From the NCBI GenBank assembly GCA_030452305.1, contig JAKDMO010000002.1, positions 1 to 44,079 on the forward strand: DNA of 44,079 bases, given 5' to 3'. Origin of the DNA: Alcaligenaceae bacterium. Lineage in GTDB: Bacteria; Pseudomonadota; Gammaproteobacteria; Burkholderiales; Burkholderiaceae_B. Positions 18,374-26,128 of this stretch are shown one piece after another; position 1 is the first letter of the stretch; each line of letters begins with the position of its first letter. The notes below the pieces were generated by a model, which was given only the letters and a program-made list of their open reading frames with translations, was not told the origin of the DNA and searched no databases. Position numbers and translations under genes: made by a program.

Positions 18374-19920
18374 CTTTCTTTCGTCTGATCTACATCATAT
18401 TGATTGCCCTGCGCTATCGCCTGGACGAGCTGATCCTGTCCAGCATCCGGCATCCGGTGGCGCACGGCCTGTTGTTCATCGTGTGCCTGGGGCATCGCCC
18501 GCGCCGCCCGCGCGGCGAGCGCCTGCGTCTGGCCCTGGAAGCCCTGGGCCCCATCTTTGTCAAGTTCGGCCAGGTGCTCTCGACGCGACGCGACCTGGTG
18601 CCCCTGGATCTGGCCGAGGAACTTGCGCACTTGCAGGATCGTGTACCGCCGTTTCCCTCTGATCAGGCGGCCGCCATTATCCAGAGCGCGCTGGGGGCTG
18701 CGCCATCGACCCTGTTCCGGCATTTCGAACGTGATCCGGTCGCCTCGGCGTCAATCGCCCAGGTTCATTTTGCCGTCCTGCACGACGGTCGCGAGGTCGC
18801 GGTCAAGGTTCTGAGGCCGGGCATGCGCGAGGCGATCGAAAAGGACCTGACCCTGATGCGCGTGCTGGCCGGTCTGGTCGAGCGGATCGCCCCCGATGGG
18901 CGGCGCCTCAAGCCCCGCGAGGTCGTCGGCGAATTCGATAAATACCTGCATGACGAGCTTGACCTGATTCGCGAGGCATCGAATTGCAGCCAGCTGCGCC
19001 GAAATTTTGGGCCGGGTAGCGGTCGCGAAGACCTGCTGCAGGTTCCCGAGGTCATCTGGGAATACTGCGCCAGCCCGGTGTTTACGATGGAGCGCATGTC
19101 GGGCATTCCGGTCAGTCATATCGATCGCCTGCGTGAGGCGGGTATCGACATTCCTCAGTTGGCCCGCACGGGGGTCGAGATTTTCTTCATGCAGGTGTTC
19201 ACCGACGGCTTTTTCCATGCCGACATGCACCCGGGCAATATTCTGGTCTCGGATTCACCTACCTCGCTGGGCCGCTACATTGCACTGGATTTCGGCATTG
19301 TTGGATCGTTGTCGGAATTCGACAAGAACTATCTGGCGCAGAATTTCCTGGCGTTCTTTAGGCGCGATTATCGTCGTGTGGCCCAGTTGCATATCGAATC
19401 GGGCTGGGTGCCGCCCGATACGCGCGAAGAGGAACTCGAAGGGGCGGTGCGTGCCGTCTGTGAACCTTACTTCGATAGGCCCCTGTCAGAGATCTCGCTT
19501 GGCCAGGTGCTGCTGCGTTTGTTCCAGACCTCGCGGCGCTTCAATGTCGAAATCCAGCCGCAACTGGTGCTGTTGCAAAAGACCTTGCTGAATGTCGAAG
19601 GCATGGGCCGCGATCTGGATCCCAGCCTGGACCTCTGGGAAACCGCTAAGCCCTACCTGGAAAAATGGATGGGTCGGCGTGTGGGTATCAGGGGGCTGAG
19701 CCAGCGCCTGGATCAGGAAGCCGGGCAGTGGGCGCAGATCCTGCCGCAACTGCCCAGGCTGGTGTACACACATCTGAACCACCCCGATTCACGCCCGGGC
19801 ATGCGCCAGGAAATTGAACGTCTGCGTCGTGCCCAGGAGCAGGGCAATCGGCTGTTGGCGGCCTTGTGCGGCGTGCTGGCGGCCGCGCTGGGCGTAGCGA
19901 TCTGGGCCCTGACGCGATGA
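18367..19920 (+). CDS. ubiB: Ubiquinone biosynthesis kinase-like protein UbiB
   Basis: An atypical kinase (ADCK/COQ8 family) needed for ubiquinone synthesis, probably acting as an ATPase that mobilises lipid intermediates. It has 517 residues from the ATG at 18367. Motifs are the KxGQ helix [16 protein letters not shown], the Ala-rich nucleotide loop [17 protein letters not shown], the catalytic [10 protein letters not shown] and the metal-binding LDFGIVG. A C-terminal membrane anchor is present ([20 protein letters not shown]). It overlaps ubiJ by 7 bp and precedes hldC by 24 bp. Confidence 0.96.
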   Translation: MLTFFRLIYIILIALRYRLDELILSSIRHPVAHGLLFIVCLGHRPRRPRGERLRLALEALGPIFVKFGQVLSTRRDLVPLDLAEELAHLQDRVPPFPSDQAAAIIQSALGAAPSTLFRHFERDPVASASIAQVHFAVLHDGREVAVKVLRPGMREAIEKDLTLMRVLAGLVERIAPDGRRLKPREVVGEFDKYLHDELDLIREASNCSQLRRNFGPGSGREDLLQVPEVIWEYCASPVFTMERMSGIPVSHIDRLREAGIDIPQLARTGVEIFFMQVFTDGFFHADMHPGNILVSDSPTSLGRYIALDFGIVGSLSEFDKNYLAQNFLAFFRRDYRRVAQLHIESGWVPPDTREEELEGAVRAVCEPYFDRPLSEISLGQVLLRLFQTSRRFNVEIQPQLVLLQKTLLNVEGMGRDLDPSLDLWETAKPYLEKWMGRRVGIRGLSQRLDQEAGQWAQILPQLPRLVYTHLNHPDSRPGMRQEIERLRRAQEQGNRLLAALCGVLAAALGVAIWALTR

Positions 19921-19944
19921 CGATATTGATTTGCCGGAGACCCC

Positions 19945-20430
19945 ATGCCTGCCCCCAGATTTGAAGCCAAGATCCTCACGCGCGAGGCCTGCGAACGCGC
20001 AGTGCGCGTGGGCGAGTTGCCTCGGCCCTTGGTCTTTACCAACGGTGTATTCGATATTTTGCATCGGGGCCATGTCTCGTACCTGGACCGGGCGGCGCAA
20101 TTGGGCGCCAGCCTGATCGTTGCCGTCAATACCGATGATTCCGTGCGGCGTCTGGGCAAGGGCGATGATCGCCCACTGAACGCTCAGGATGACCGCGCGG
20201 CCCTGTTGGCTGCGCTGGCCAGCGTCACAGTGGTCACGATGTTCGACGAGGACACCCCCCAGGCTCTGATTGAGGCGCTGCGCCCCGACGTCATCGTCAA
20301 GGGCGGGGACTACGATATGCAGCGCTTGCCCGAAACCGCCAGCGTCCAGAGCTGGGGTGGGCGAGCCGTGGCCATTCCATTCGAGCATGAGCGCTCGACC
20401 ACAGCCCTGCTGAAAAAAATCAGAACTTGA
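19945..20430 (+). CDS. hldC: D-glycero-beta-D-manno-heptose 1-phosphate adenylyltransferase
   Basis: Makes ADP-heptose for the LPS inner core. It has 161 residues consisting only of the cytidylyltransferase-like domain: FTNGVFDILHRGHVSYL (31-47) with the HxGH motif H40-H43, then VNTDDSVRRLGKG and VKGGDY. This corresponds to the C-terminal half of E. coli HldE (RfaE domain II), so the heptose kinase must be a separate gene. A GGAG Shine-Dalgarno lies eight bases before the ATG. Its 3' end overlaps the convergent pcm-like gene by 11 bp. Confidence 0.94.
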   Translation: MPAPRFEAKILTREACERAVRVGELPRPLVFTNGVFDILHRGHVSYLDRAAQLGASLIVAVNTDDSVRRLGKGDDRPLNAQDDRAALLAALASVTVVTMFDEDTPQALIEALRPDVIVKGGDYDMQRLPETASVQSWGGRAVAIPFEHERSTTALLKKIRT

Positions 20431-21100
20431 AGTTGGATTTCAGCGTGCCGCGCAGCGGCTTGATCCAGGTGTCGAACAGCCCGACGGTCTCGAAACCTGC
20501 GGCGCTGGTGCGCGTGATCCGGCAGGCCGTCATGACCGGGTTCTGGCCCACGACGACGACCATGCGCCCACCGATGACCAACTGGTATTTCAGTGCGTCG
20601 GGCACGGCCGGTACCGAACCGGTGATCAGGATCGCGTCGTATTCCGTCGTGCCCCAGCCGGCATGGCCGTCGCCGGTCTCGACCTTGACGTTGCCGATCT
20701 GGTTGGCCCGCAGATTGTTCTGGGCAAATGCTGCCAGACGGCTGTCGATCTCGATGCTGGTGACCTGCTGCGCCAGTCGTGAAAGCAGGGCGGCCTGATA
20801 GCCCGAACCCGTACCGATTTCCAGTGCGCAGTCGCCGGGCTTGAGCAGGAGTTCCTGTGCGAACTTGGCCTCGACCTTTGGCGTCAGCATGTGTTCGTGG
20901 GTATCGACGCCATCAATGATCAGCGGCAAATCCGTGTCGGTGAAGGCCAGCGCGCTCAGGTGCGGGGGCGTGAAACGTTCGCGCGGTATATCAAACATCG
21001 CATGCAGGACAGCCTCGTCGTGGACACTCCACGGGCGGACTTGCTGCTCGACCATATTGAAACGTGCGCGTTCGGTTTCCGGAATCTCGTTGATATTCAT
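20420..21100 (-). CDS. Protein-L-isoaspartate O-methyltransferase family protein
   Basis: A 226-residue class I SAM methyltransferase of the PCMT family. It begins MNINEIPETERARFNMVEQQVRPW. The SAM motif ALEIGTGSGYQAALLSRLA and the RERFTP element are typical. The motif that in E. coli Pcm reads roughly TAAAP is here LITGSVP, so isoaspartate repair activity is less certain. Related proteins in Betaproteobacteria commonly sit beside tolC, which is not present here. A perfect TATAAT (21140-21135) lies about 35 bases upstream of the ATG. Confidence 0.85.
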   Translation of the reverse strand: MNINEIPETERARFNMVEQQVRPWSVHDEAVLHAMFDIPRERFTPPHLSALAFTDTDLPLIIDGVDTHEHMLTPKVEAKFAQELLLKPGDCALEIGTGSGYQAALLSRLAQQVTSIEIDSRLAAFAQNNLRANQIGNVKVETGDGHAGWGTTEYDAILITGSVPAVPDALKYQLVIGGRMVVVVGQNPVMTACRITRTSAAGFETVGLFDTWIKPLRGTLKSNFKF

Positions 21101-21218
21101 ATCTGATGGAAAACTAAGGGTTTTCAATGAGTTGATTATAGGCCAGACCGCTTGGTGTGCCGCGTAGCAATCTGGAGCATGCAAACCGGAAAATCGACCC
21201 CCTGTCGGCGGGCCCGAA

Positions 21219-22037
21219 TCAGGGCTCGGGCCACCATGCGTGGAAATGCTGTACGGGCCCGTGCCCGGAGCCCACATTCAGCTCGTCTGCGCGCGCAATG
21301 GACCGCAGCAGATAGTCCTTGGCCAGTCGGGCGGCCTCAGGGACGTCCGGATGGCGGGGCAGCAGGGCGGCCAGCGCGGCCGATAGTGTGCAGCCGGTTC
21401 CGTGGGTGTTTCGGGTATGGATGCGCCGCCCCGGCAGTTCGATCAGACGGTCGCCATTGTGCAGAACGTCGATGGCCTCCTCGCCGGGCAGATGGCCGCC
21501 TTTCAGGAATACCCAGCAATCGTCTTCGTCGCCGAGCAGGCGGCGCAGGCGCTCGGCCATGCGTCGCATGTCCTTCAGTGTTTCCGGCGCCGTGTGTCCG
21601 CTGAGTACGGCGGCCTCGGGCAGGTTCGGTGTGATCATCGTGGCGAGGGGCAGCAGTGCCTCACGCAGCGCGTGGATCGCCTTTTTTTCAAGCAGATGAT
21701 CGCCGCTCTTTGCGACCATGACCGGATCAAGCACGATATGAGGCGGTTTCCAGTGAGCGAGACGATCGGCGACCGCTAGGGTGACGGATTCTTGGCCCAG
21801 CATGCCGATCTTGACCGCGTCGACACGCACGTCGGCAAACAGCGTGTCGATCTGGGCCGCGACGAAATCGGAAGGCACCCCTGCGATACGCGTGACCGCC
21901 TGGGTGTTTTGGGCCGTCAGGGCGGCGATAACCGCCATGCCGTAGGCACCCAGGGCGCTCATGGCCTTGACATCGGCCAGCACCCCCGCGCCACCTGAGG
22001 GATCAACACCGGCAATCGTCAGGACGTTGGGGATCAT
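21219..22037 (-). CDS. thiD: Hydroxymethylpyrimidine/phosphomethylpyrimidine kinase
   Basis: Phosphorylates HMP and HMP-phosphate to HMP-PP for thiamin synthesis. It has 272 residues of the ribokinase fold: [20 protein letters not shown] near the N-terminus, [13 protein letters not shown] in the middle and the anion-hole [17 protein letters not shown] near the C-terminus with the catalytic Cys/Gly-rich loop. It overlaps thiG by 4 bp (ATGA). thiC, thiE and thiS are not in the window, so the pathway is completed elsewhere or by salvage. Confidence 0.95.
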   Translation of the reverse strand: MIPNVLTIAGVDPSGGAGVLADVKAMSALGAYGMAVIAALTAQNTQAVTRIAGVPSDFVAAQIDTLFADVRVDAVKIGMLGQESVTLAVADRLAHWKPPHIVLDPVMVAKSGDHLLEKKAIHALREALLPLATMITPNLPEAAVLSGHTAPETLKDMRRMAERLRRLLGDEDDCWVFLKGGHLPGEEAIDVLHNGDRLIELPGRRIHTRNTHGTGCTLSAALAALLPRHPDVPEAARLAKDYLLRSIARADELNVGSGHGPVQHFHAWWPEP

Positions 22038-22852
22038 GTCGCTTGCGAGGCGGTGGAATGGGAGGCCGGCAGCAGGCCTTCGGTGGGGGAACTGGGGTCG
22101 GCGTCGTAGTACTTGCGGCGCACCCGCCCGGCCAGGAATGCCTCGCGCCCGGCTTCAACCCCCAGGCGCATTGCGTGTGCCATGCGTATCGGGTCGCGAG
22201 CCCCCGCGATGGCCGTGTTCATCAGGATGGCATCGCAGCCCAGTTCCATGGCGATGGCCGCATCCGAGGCCGTGCCGACCCCGGCGTCCACCAATACGGG
22301 AACCTTGAGCTGATCGATGATCAGACGCAGGTTCCACGGGTTGATGATGCCCATGCCCGAGCCGATCAGTGAAGCCAATGGCATCACGGCTGCGACCCCG
22401 ATGTCCTCGAGCATGCGGCATTGAATTGGATCGTCGCTGCAATAGACCATCACGTCAAAGCCGTCCTTGACCAAGGTGCGTGCGGCATCCAGGGTCTCGG
22501 GCATATTGGGGAACAGGTTCCCCGCATCGCCCAGGACTTCGAGTTTGACCAGATTGTGGCCGTCCAGCAGTTCACGCGCCAAGCGCAGCGTACGCACGGC
22601 ATCGGTGGCTGTATAGCAGCCCGCCGTGTTGGGCAGAATGGTGTAGCGCGCCGGCGGCAGATAGTCCAGCAAATTGGGTTCGCCCGCATTCTGGCCGATG
22701 TTTGTGCGCCGGATGGCGACGGTGACGATCTGGGTGCCACTGGTTTCGATGGCCTCGCGGGTCTGGTCGAAATCCTTGTACTTGCCCGTGCCGACGAGCA
22801 GGCGCGAGTCGAAACTGCGGTTGGCGATGATTAGGGGGTCTGCAGAGCTCAT
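22034..22852 (-). CDS. thiG: Thiazole synthase ThiG
   Basis: Forms the thiazole phosphate of thiamin from deoxyxylulose phosphate, dehydroglycine and the ThiS thiocarboxylate. It has 272 residues from the ATG at 22852. Visible are [23 protein letters not shown], the Schiff-base lysine K103 in VKLEVLGD, and the phosphate loop [18 protein letters not shown]. The sulfur carrier gene thiS, usually directly upstream, is missing: only 91 bp separate thiG from btuF and no suitable small frame is there. No TPP riboswitch core is recognisable in that gap. Confidence 0.95.
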   Translation of the reverse strand: MSSADPLIIANRSFDSRLLVGTGKYKDFDQTREAIETSGTQIVTVAIRRTNIGQNAGEPNLLDYLPPARYTILPNTAGCYTATDAVRTLRLARELLDGHNLVKLEVLGDAGNLFPNMPETLDAARTLVKDGFDVMVYCSDDPIQCRMLEDIGVAAVMPLASLIGSGMGIINPWNLRLIIDQLKVPVLVDAGVGTASDAAIAMELGCDAILMNTAIAGARDPIRMAHAMRLGVEAGREAFLAGRVRRKYYDADPSSPTEGLLPASHSTASQAT

Positions 22853-22887
22853 GATATTCGGGGTGGTGCCGGCGCTATGGAAATGGG

Positions 22888-22907
22888 CCGCCCGATGTAC
22901 GGGGCGG
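22888..22907 (-). other. Small GC hairpin between btuF and thiG
   Basis: CCGCCC (22888-22893) and GGGCGG (22902-22907) form a 6-bp stem in the 91-bp gap upstream of thiG. It could slow read-through from the btuB-btuF transcript into thiG-thiD, but it is short and has no T tract. Confidence 0.25.
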
Positions 22908-22943
22908 TAAACCAAAAGAATAGTTCATTTATCCGGAGTATGT

Positions 22944-23888
22944 TCAGTGTGCGGCGGCACGCCGGCGCGCCAGGTCTCGACACACCGCCTCGGCTGCGTC
23001 GATCATGCGTGGGCCGGGGCGGTGCAGCCAGTCGGGATCGATGGCGTAGACGTGACCCTGGACGGCGGCGGGCAGGCGTAGGCGGCGCCAGTATCCGGCC
23101 AGTTCGTCCAGGGTCTCCCAACCGTATGGCGAGACGATCACCACATCGGGTTGATCGCGCAGCACGCTTTCCGCATTGATCTGCGGCGCAGCCACCAGGC
23201 GGTCGCCGTACAGGTTCACTGCGCCGCAGCGCGCCAGCAAATCATTGATCAGCGGATCCCTGCCCAAGGTATAGAGCGGATCGGCGCTGACTTCGATGAA
23301 TACCGTCAGCGTGCGGTGGCCGGGATCGAGGGCATTGATGCGCGCCTGCAGGGCATCGGCTTTTGCCGAGGCAATCGGCGCGGTGCCGAGTTTTGCGCCC
23401 AGGCGCCGGATGGCCTTGGGGATATCCGGCAACGATTGTGGGGCCTCGTAGAGGATGGGTACGCCCAGCGGCGCCACCAGTGCGGCCAGCGCCCGGATGG
23501 CGTTCGAGGCTTGCCAAGCCACCAGCAGATCGGGGTTCAAAGCCAGGATCGACTCGACATTGAGCTGGATGCCGTCGCCCACGCGTGGAATGGCGCGTGC
23601 GGCGGCGGGATAATCGCTGGAAACCACTGTGCCCACAATATTGTCGCCCGCCCCGGCGGCAAAGACCAGTTCCGTGGCACTGGGGGCCAGGGTAATGATG
23701 CGCAGGGGATGGGTGGGCGTGGCGTTCACCAAGGCGTCGCCGGCCTGGGCAGGCAGGGCGGCGAGCCCGCACGAAGCAGCCAGGATGATCAGCCTGGCCC
23801 AGCGGCGGGCTGCCCTGGTCAGTGCTGCAATTGACCCGATCGTCCCTGCAGCCCGGCCACTGCCGCATCCCGTGATCCGCGTGCGCAT
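22944..23888 (-). CDS. btuF: Periplasmic cobalamin-binding protein BtuF-like
   Basis: A 314-residue class III periplasmic binding protein. A long basic N-region and a signal peptide end near ALPAQAGD (about residue 50). The mature part has IITLAPSATELVFAAGAGDNIVG, VESILALNPDLLVAW and the glutamate-bearing PQINAESVLRDQPDVVIV, matching BtuF and related corrinoid or siderophore binders. It starts four bases after btuB and is led by the cobalamin riboswitch, which argues for vitamin B12 as ligand. The permease and ATPase genes btuC and btuD are not adjacent. Confidence 0.87.
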   Translation of the reverse strand: MRTRITGCGSGRAAGTIGSIAALTRAARRWARLIILAASCGLAALPAQAGDALVNATPTHPLRIITLAPSATELVFAAGAGDNIVGTVVSSDYPAAARAIPRVGDGIQLNVESILALNPDLLVAWQASNAIRALAALVAPLGVPILYEAPQSLPDIPKAIRRLGAKLGTAPIASAKADALQARINALDPGHRTLTVFIEVSADPLYTLGRDPLINDLLARCGAVNLYGDRLVAAPQINAESVLRDQPDVVIVSPYGWETLDELAGYWRRLRLPAAVQGHVYAIDPDWLHRPGPRMIDAAEAVCRDLARRRAAAH

Positions 23889-23892
23889 GGGC

Positions 23893-25761
23893 CTACATCC
23901 GCCAGGACAGGTTCACGAAGACATTCGAACCTGGTGTGTTGTATCCGGTGTTCAGCACATAGTCCTTGTCCAGGATATTGTTCCAGCGCACCTGCACACC
24001 CAGGTTCTTGTTGAAATCGTACGCGGCGGTCAGGTTGACCAGCGAGAACCCGCCCAGTGAGACCTTGTTGGCTGCGTCCACGTAGCGGCTGCCGGTGTAC
24101 TGGTACTCGGCGCCCAGGGTCAGTGCCTGGATGCGGTGTTCCACGCTCAGATGGTAGACCTGTCGCGCCCGACGCACCAGTTGCGAGCCTTCACCCGGTT
24201 TTGGGTCGTCATTCCGGGGATCCAGAAAGTCGGCGCTGGCCCGCAGGCTGGTGTTGCCGAAATTGTGTTCGCCCGTCAGGGTCGCTCCCTGCAGCGTGGC
24301 GTGCCCGGTATTGCTGGTGGTGCATGGAAAGCTGCTGCAATCAAATATATTGATCAAGTCTTCGACGCGGTTCCTGTAGACCGTCAGGCCCAGGCGTGTC
24401 GTTCCTGACTGATATTTGGCGTGGGCTTCGATGTTTCGCGATTTTTCTGGTTTCAGGTCCGGGTTGCCCTGGAAGAAACCGTCGAACGGGTAGTACAGAT
24501 CATTGAAGGTGGGCGCGTGGAATCCGGTATTCGCACCGACGCCGATTTGCCATGCTCGATTCAGGTCGAGGTCCAACCCCACGCTGCCCGTGGTCTGGTT
24601 GCCGTAGCCTGTGATGTGATCGTTGCGCACGCTGGCCTGGGTATGCAGACGATCCACGCGGCCCTTGTACATCATCGCGACGGCATTGGTGTCGCGTGCA
24701 GTCTGGTCGTATTCAGTGGTGCTCTGGACGCGCTCTTCCAGGCGTTCAACCAGCAGCGATATGCGGTGGTCGGGATGAAGCTGCAGGTTGTTCTGCCAGC
24801 TGAAATTGCGCTTGATGGAATTCGTGGTGCTCTGGTAGGCCCGGTCGTCATAGGCGTCCTTGCTGAAACCGAAACGCAGCACACTTTCCCAGGAATTCGT
24901 GAATTGGTCTGTGCTGGTCAGACTATACGATTGCTGGCGGGTCAGGGCATAGGCATCCGGAATGGAATAGCCGGCATCAAAATCACCGTTGATATAGCCG
25001 TCGTACGCAGTCAGGCCAATATGGTGCCCGGTGGCCCATCGATAGCCCAGGGTGCCGGACCAGGCATGTTGGTGGTAACCATCCCGGTCAGGGTAATAGA
25101 TGAAGTTGCTCTGATTGTCCGAGGTGAAAGGCCGCGTTGCATTGAAGCCCTTGCTGCGGGCGGCGCTGGTTGACAGGCTGTAGTCCCACCCGGCACCGGC
25201 GCCCGACAGACCTGCGCTGGACTTGACGGTTTCGTCTGTGCCGTAGCCAAAATTTGCCCAGGCCGACAAAGGCCGGTCCTGTTCGCCTTTCCGCGTGATG
25301 ATGTTGATCACCCCGCCTATGGCGTCCGAACCGTACAGGCTGCTGGCCGCGCCACGCAGGATCTCGATCCGCTCGATCATCGCCGGGTCGATGGCCGGGA
25401 AATGTATGGTGCCATTGGTTGAGCCATTGGCGCGCATGCCGTCGATCAGTACCAGCGTGTGCTGGGAATTGGTGCCGCGCATGAAAATGGTGGTGGTGGT
25501 TTGCAGCCCGCCGCTGGGGACGAACTGGACACCTGGCTGGCGTGCCAGGATTTCCGCGAGGCTGTCCGCGCCGGCGGCCTGCAGTTCCTGCGGCCCGACG
25601 ACGGTAATATCGCCCACGACGTCGCTCAGGGCTTCGGGCGTGCGGCTGGCGGTGACGACAATGTCGCTCAGGGTCTGGACGGCGGGGTTCTGGGCGGTAG
25701 CGGCCAGGGGAAGGGTGAACAGGGTGGCGGCGAGCGTGCGCCGCATACAGATGGGGGGCAT
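23893..25761 (-). CDS. btuB: TonB-dependent vitamin B12 receptor BtuB
   Basis: An outer-membrane TonB-dependent transporter. It has 622 residues from the ATG at 25761, with an AGGA seven bases upstream. A signal peptide (LAATLFTLPLAATAQ) leads to a TonB-box region SDIVVTASRTPEAL, a plug with GVQFVPSGG, MRGTNSQHTLVLIDG and GSDAIGGVINIITR, and a beta-barrel ending NLSWRM. Total length is close to E. coli BtuB. The identity rests on the cobalamin riboswitch in its leader and on btuF four bases downstream. Without those, a siderophore receptor would be possible. Confidence 0.92.
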   Translation of the reverse strand: MPPICMRRTLAATLFTLPLAATAQNPAVQTLSDIVVTASRTPEALSDVVGDITVVGPQELQAAGADSLAEILARQPGVQFVPSGGLQTTTTIFMRGTNSQHTLVLIDGMRANGSTNGTIHFPAIDPAMIERIEILRGAASSLYGSDAIGGVINIITRKGEQDRPLSAWANFGYGTDETVKSSAGLSGAGAGWDYSLSTSAARSKGFNATRPFTSDNQSNFIYYPDRDGYHQHAWSGTLGYRWATGHHIGLTAYDGYINGDFDAGYSIPDAYALTRQQSYSLTSTDQFTNSWESVLRFGFSKDAYDDRAYQSTTNSIKRNFSWQNNLQLHPDHRISLLVERLEERVQSTTEYDQTARDTNAVAMMYKGRVDRLHTQASVRNDHITGYGNQTTGSVGLDLDLNRAWQIGVGANTGFHAPTFNDLYYPFDGFFQGNPDLKPEKSRNIEAHAKYQSGTTRLGLTVYRNRVEDLINIFDCSSFPCTTSNTGHATLQGATLTGEHNFGNTSLRASADFLDPRNDDPKPGEGSQLVRRARQVYHLSVEHRIQALTLGAEYQYTGSRYVDAANKVSLGGFSLVNLTAAYDFNKNLGVQVRWNNILDKDYVLNTGYNTPGSNVFVNLSWRM

Positions 25762-25775
25762 GATGGATCCTGTAG

Positions 25776-25795
25776 GGCGTGCGTCCCCGCACGCC
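25776..25795 (-). promoter_or_regulatory. 8-bp hairpin just upstream of the btuB ribosome binding site
   Basis: On the minus strand GGCGTGCG and CGCACGCC form a perfect stem with a GGGA loop, ending five bases before the AGGA of btuB and 15 bases before its ATG. It is well placed to be part of the riboswitch expression platform that controls ribosome access, though no alternative pairing partner was worked out. Confidence 0.45.
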
Positions 25796-25884
25796 GTAAA
25801 GCGAAAGTCATTCCTGTCGTGCGCGGCGGTACGCCAATGGTGCGCGCGATGTCGCGGCTCGCACCCAGGAATGGGCCAGGTTCG

Positions 25885-26040
25885 AAGCAGGCCGGTGTCG
25901 GGCTGACATGCGGGGCATGCGTACCGTTGCGGGGGCAGCACAGTTTGGGCGCAGGGCCTTGGAAATCGCCAAGGCATGCGTCACTGTTTCCCATTTGACT
26001 TTTGCGTCCGGGGCCTGTGTCAGACCCGGTCAAAAGCACC
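25885..26040 (-). ncRNA. Cobalamin (AdoCbl) riboswitch
   Basis: Reading the minus strand from 26040, the leader has the ordered conserved blocks of the cobalamin aptamer: GGTGCTTTTGACCGGG at the 5' side, AATGGGAAACAGTGA in the middle, GTGCTGCCCCCGCAACGGTA (about 25940-25921) as the core, and GTCAGCCCGACACCGGCCTGC (25907-25887) as the B12-box end. It lies about 125 bases before btuB. Known cobalamin riboswitches lower expression of uptake genes when B12 is plentiful. The boundaries are approximate. The 367-bp btuB-metH gap is otherwise leader and promoter sequence. Confidence 0.93.
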
Positions 26041-26092
26041 TGTTTCGTTGCGGAATATATCACAGGCCCACAGGACCATCCCCTATGGGCGA

Positions 26093-26098
26093 TACAAT
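26093..26098 (+). promoter_or_regulatory. metH: Likely -10 element of metH
   Basis: TACAAT lies 30 bases upstream of the GTG start of metH and matches the sigma-70 -10 consensus in five of six positions. No good -35 is seen at 16-18 bases. It is just upstream of the divergent riboswitch leader, so both transcripts start within about 90 bp. Confidence 0.35.
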
Positions 26099-26128
26099 GG
26101 CGGGGTCAATTTTCCCTGGGCTGCGTCC

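Noticed and set aside
22853-22943. A TPP riboswitch or thiS gene upstream of thiG
   Set aside because: The 91-bp gap is too short for thiS and lacks the CTGAGA and ACCTGATCTGGATAAT-type blocks of the TPP aptamer.
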